Below, piece by piece: positions 61,235 to 64,000 of a stretch of DNA of 64,000 nt. Numbering within the stretch: position 1 is the first letter of the stretch; each line of letters begins with the position of its first letter. The stretch spans positions 248,001 to 312,000 of the forward strand of contig NZ_JAIRDQ010000007.1 in the NCBI RefSeq assembly GCF_021458635.1, given 5' to 3'. Under the pieces are notes generated by a model that saw nothing but the letters and a program-made list of their open reading frames with translations, was not told the DNA's origin and did no database searches. Made by a program: the position numbers and the translations under genes. Source of the stretch: Bradyrhizobium monzae (GTDB lineage Bacteria > Pseudomonadota > Alphaproteobacteria > Rhizobiales > Xanthobacteraceae).

Positions 61235-62392
61235 ATGGAGCTCGTTTCACCTGACCGCGTCATGCGGCTTGACCCAGTGTTCGGCGCGATGGGGCTCGAG
61301 GCCGGTCGCAAGATATGGTCACCATCGCAGCTCTCGATGCGTGAAAAGGCCGTGCTGCTTCTAGCCGGAGATGTTACCGTGCGAGAGCTCGGTCTGCCGT
61401 TCGAACTGCATATGGCGATGGCCTTGAACAAGGCCAACATGTCTGTCGAGGACCTTCGTGAGCTCTTGCGTCACGTCGCACCGGCAACCGGACTCAACCC
61501 TACCTCACGCGCATTCGAACGATTGGCAGCAGTGGTCGCAGAACTGGGCCAAGACTCAGACAGCGCTGCAACGCGCACGCCAGCGCCATATCCCCTCACA
61601 CCCTATCCTGCAGATGCGCTTGGGAGCTTGCGGGCTGCGGATCCCAAGCTCGCAGAGGCTATTGGAAAGCAGTCGGCTGAGCTTTGGGTCCGACCTGGAT
61701 TGAGCCATCGCGAGCGGCTGCTTGCGAGCTTGGCTGTCGATGTCGCAGGCGGCACGCTCGGGCAAGCTTTCGCTGCAGATATTTGCATGGCAGCCAGTGC
61801 GGGCATTACTCGCGCCGAGCTCAACGAAGCACTCGATGTGATCGCCGAATACTCGACGGTAAGGGCCTGGGAGGCGGCTATTGTCCTCGACCGGATCCTG
61901 CAATCCGTGCCCGAAGCGCTAAGCGGTTCGAAGATTGCTGGCGACAAGGATGCCGAGCCGCGCGTTGTGGACAGCGACGTCGACGTCGAAAAGTACGACA
62001 GGTCGGTCCTCAATAAGCCGGACGCGAGCGGCCTTGCCATTGTCGAAACGCGCCTTATCGAAAAATTCGCGGGTGGCATTATTGGCGAGGGCGACGCCAC
62101 GCACCTGAGGCTCGAACGTTCTGACGGGACTGGCACACTAATCTGTTACGAACGGATCACGGGTTCAGTCGGCGGGCGCCAGGGTTCGTTCTTGCTCGAA
62201 GCCAAAGGCGCCATGGAGCCCGGCGCCGTTGTGCACGGCCATTGGGAGGTCGTCGCTGGTTCAGGGACCGGCGAGCTCGAAGGTCTGAAGGGGTATGCTG
62301 AGTTTTCCGCCAAACGGGACGAGCAGTCGCCGACGGGGTGGCGCGCTCACACGTCATTGACGTACTGGCTCGAGCCCCTTGGCGTGGCGTAA
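61235..62392 (+). CDS. Fusion of two CMD-like domains with a DUF3224 domain
   Basis: A 385-residue protein. Residues about 25-90 (PSQLSMREKAVLLLAGDVTV, FELHMAMALNKANMSVEDLR) and 140-225 (LSHRERLLASLAVDVAGGTL, FAADICMAASAGITRAELNE) are two helical carboxymuconolactone decarboxylase-like repeats without the CxxC redox pair. Residues 260-385 form a DUF3224 beta-barrel (VETRLIEKFAGGIIGEGDAT, HLRLERSDGTGTLICYERIT, GVHGHWEV-like). Two stand-alone families are thus joined. It starts after AAAGGAGA, 50 bp past the methyltransferase-like gene, within the ECF41 operon. The DUF3224 part is reminiscent of allene oxide cyclase barrels; enzymatic activity unknown. Confidence 0.88.
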   Translation: MELVSPDRVMRLDPVFGAMGLEAGRKIWSPSQLSMREKAVLLLAGDVTVRELGLPFELHMAMALNKANMSVEDLRELLRHVAPATGLNPTSRAFERLAAVVAELGQDSDSAATRTPAPYPLTPYPADALGSLRAADPKLAEAIGKQSAELWVRPGLSHRERLLASLAVDVAGGTLGQAFAADICMAASAGITRAELNEALDVIAEYSTVRAWEAAIVLDRILQSVPEALSGSKIAGDKDAEPRVVDSDVDVEKYDRSVLNKPDASGLAIVETRLIEKFAGGIIGEGDATHLRLERSDGTGTLICYERITGSVGGRQGSFLLEAKGAMEPGAVVHGHWEVVAGSGTGELEGLKGYAEFSAKRDEQSPTGWRAHTSLTYWLEPLGVA

Positions 62393-62415
62393 TCTAGTTT
62401 CCTAGAAGACGTATC

Positions 62416-62811
62416 ATGAGCACTTATTATCCCGTCGCAATCGTGACGCTGCTGTCGGGCCTGCTATGTTCCGGCATGGGAATTGCCGTTACGCGAGCGC
62501 GCGTCAAGTCACGAATTTTCCCACCGGCGATGACCGGCGATGCAGCACTCGAACGTGCGGTGCGGGCCCACGAGAACACACTCGAATGGATGCCGATTTT
62601 CCTGCCTGCTCTATGGTTGTTCGCAATGTATTGGAGCACGCCATGGGCGGCGGCTTTCGGCACCGTATGGATCCTTGGTCGTGTCATCTATTTTGCAGGC
62701 TACGCGTCGGCCGCTGAGCGGCGTTTTCCGGGCTTCTTCATTCAAGCCATGGCGGCACTCGCGCTGCTCCTGGGGGCTCTTGGCCGGATCATTTATCTCA
62801 TGTCGGTGTAG
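62416..62811 (+). CDS. MAPEG-family membrane protein
   Basis: A 131-residue protein with four predicted helices: YYPVAIVTLLSGLLCSGMGI, then the family motif AVRAHENTLEWMPIFLPALW (E-N and H-x-N-xxE region), a third helix and a final PGFFIQAMAALALLLGALG. The MAPEG family includes glutathione S-transferases of the membrane; this one might conjugate or reduce lipid peroxides. It follows the DUF3224 fusion with a 23-bp gap in the same operon. Confidence 0.9.
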   Translation: MSTYYPVAIVTLLSGLLCSGMGIAVTRARVKSRIFPPAMTGDAALERAVRAHENTLEWMPIFLPALWLFAMYWSTPWAAAFGTVWILGRVIYFAGYASAAERRFPGFFIQAMAALALLLGALGRIIYLMSV

Positions 62812-62844
62812 CCCACGCGCGCTGAGCAGGCCTCACGCTCACTG

Positions 62845-63555
62845 ATGGAGGACAATTCCCTGGTTTCAATCGGCGAGAACATCTGGATCATCGAAGGCGA
62901 TATTGTCAGCTTTTACGGGTTTCCATATCCAACCCGGAGCGTGGTCATCAGGCTGCAAAATGGGACCGTTTGGATTTGGTCACCTGTAAAGCTGACCAAT
63001 CATGTTCGGCAGGAGGTTACCGCTATTGGTCCGCCAATGCACCTGGTCAGCCCCAACAAACTACACCATCTCTACTTGGAGAACTGGCAGAAGGAATTCC
63101 CTCACGCGAGACTATGGGGGCCAGCCTCTACCGTGAGAAAGCGGCCTGATCTCTCTTTCGAGCCAGCCCTTGTCCATGATCCACCATGCCATTGGGCCGA
63201 CCAGATCGACCAATGCTGGGTCCGAGGTTCGTTTATGATGGATGAGATTGTTTTCTTTCACCGGAGATCTCGCACGGTAATACTGGCGGATCTTTCAGAG
63301 AACTTCTCGAACAAGTGGCTTTTCGAACATTGGCGACCCTGGCAACGCTGGCTCGCGCATGTTTCAGGCATTACAGAAGGGAAAGGTTATGCCCCTCATG
63401 ATTGGCGCTCCACTTTTCTGCGACGGAAAGTGCTCCGCGTGGCCAGGGAAAAGATGCTGTCCTGGGATCCTTCGATGGTGGTGATGGCGCACGGTGAATG
63501 CCAATTCCGGAACGGCAGAGAATACCTCGTCCGAGCATTTGAGTGGATGGAGTGA
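62845..63555 (+). CDS. DUF4336-family protein
   Basis: A 236-residue protein with the DUF4336 pattern: YGFPYPTRSVVIRLQNGTVW, HLVSPNKLHHLYLENWQKEF, PHARLWGPASTVRKR and RTVILADLSENFSNKWLF. The fold is related to the metallo-beta-lactamase superfamily, but the classical zinc motif HxHxDH is not present. It ends the run of same-strand genes from 58558; whether it belongs to the ECF41 operon is an inference from spacing (33 bp). Function unknown. Confidence 0.88.
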   Translation: MEDNSLVSIGENIWIIEGDIVSFYGFPYPTRSVVIRLQNGTVWIWSPVKLTNHVRQEVTAIGPPMHLVSPNKLHHLYLENWQKEFPHARLWGPASTVRKRPDLSFEPALVHDPPCHWADQIDQCWVRGSFMMDEIVFFHRRSRTVILADLSENFSNKWLFEHWRPWQRWLAHVSGITEGKGYAPHDWRSTFLRRKVLRVAREKMLSWDPSMVVMAHGECQFRNGREYLVRAFEWME

Positions 63556-64000
63556 GGGCCAACGCGCGTGCGGGGACTACCGTGCGAATCTCGGCACCGA
63601 AATTCGTGCTTGCTATCTTTTTGGGAGGCCACAAGATAGTCAGGGACGCGTCGAAATAAGCGATCACTCAATCCGACATCCAAATCGCGCGGAGTGATCT
63701 GAACGCGCATTATTGACAGGGTCAACTGCGACTACAAGGCCATCGATTGATAGGTTCAAATCGGGGACATGCAACCATCTCAAATTGCTATTTCAAGCGG
63801 TAGCCTGATCGGGAAGCATTAGGCAAAGCCGTTCACCGCACATAGCGTCCCGAACGCAGTGAACATCTTCTAAGTTATTGATTTTCTTGCGATGGCGACG
63901 CTCCCGTCCCGTTTTGTTCACGGTCGTTTCACCTAATTCGTTGCGATATCGTTGCGGCGTTCCTGAAGAAGAACGGCCCAGAGAGGCAGAGATGATCTTA
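63556..64000. other. Gene-free right end of the window
   Basis: No gene or RNA recognised. The sequence is AT-richer than the coding areas and contains no credible open frame on either strand. Confidence 0.45.

Overview
The window looks like a chromosomal segment of an alphaproteobacterium of the Bradyrhizobium/Nitrobacteraceae group. This is inferred from the high-GC coding style, several ROSE-type RNA thermometers in front of small heat-shock protein genes (a hallmark of Bradyrhizobium), EcfG general-stress promoters, many small proteins of the kind common in this group, and a tRNA-His remnant with A at position 73, as is usual for alphaproteobacterial tRNA-His. No database search was possible; identifications rest on reading the translated sequence.

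Layout. 1-4.1 kb: a degenerate, repeat-rich stretch, a 45-bp copy of the 3' half of tRNA-His(GTG) (a likely attachment site), a P4-type tyrosine integrase, two overlapping mini-genes and a broken ATP-dependent DNA ligase. 4.4-9.6 kb: a Crp/Fnr regulator followed by a complete CUT1-type sugar ABC transporter. 9.7-19.1 kb: a stress and signalling block with a broken receiver gene, an HWE/HisKA_2 histidine kinase, a response regulator, small exported or stress proteins, an iron-permease-like protein, a family 4 glycosyltransferase, a PRC-barrel protein, an L-isoaspartyl methyltransferase joined to a broken erythromycin esterase, a metallothionein-like protein and a DUF3072 protein. Four exact GGAAC-N16/17-CGTT promoters and one near match lie in this block, so much of it is probably under the general stress sigma factor EcfG. 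19.3-25.3 kb: an OxlT-like MFS antiporter, topoisomerase IB, Ku and a frameshifted MFS gene. 25.5-32.8 kb: two HD-domain paralogues, a GlxA-type regulator, a cupin, a quinone oxidoreductase and hypothetical genes. 32.9-38.4 kb: small conserved proteins, a NYN-domain nuclease-like protein and a large hybrid PAS/GAF histidine kinase.

39.2-56.3 kb is a protein-quality-control locus: four hsp20 genes, a DegP-like protease, groES-groEL, an RpoH sigma factor, a second-type FtsH and several small exported proteins. Three hsp20 genes each carry a CTTG-N18-CTA promoter followed by a 110-130 nt leader ending in a ROSE hairpin. A fourth ROSE-like hairpin precedes a 39-codon leader ORF just upstream of rpoH. 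groES has the same promoter architecture. The picture is a self-contained heat-shock regulon: temperature opens the ROSE hairpins, RpoH is made, and RpoH then drives hsp20, hsp20-degP and groESL.

57.6-63.6 kb holds a GFA-family protein and an apparent ECF41 sigma-factor operon (carboxymuconolactone decarboxylase-like protein, ECF41 sigma, a membrane methyltransferase-like protein, a CMD-CMD-DUF3224 fusion, a MAPEG protein and a DUF4336 protein), preceded by a sequence matching the ECF41 promoter pattern.

A striking number of genes carry single frameshifts or small deletions (ligase, receiver, esterase, MFS, hsp20, groES, greA, LysR). Either the region is decaying or the assembly has residual indel errors; the 8-C run in hsp20 and the groES tail are the clearest cases to re-examine.
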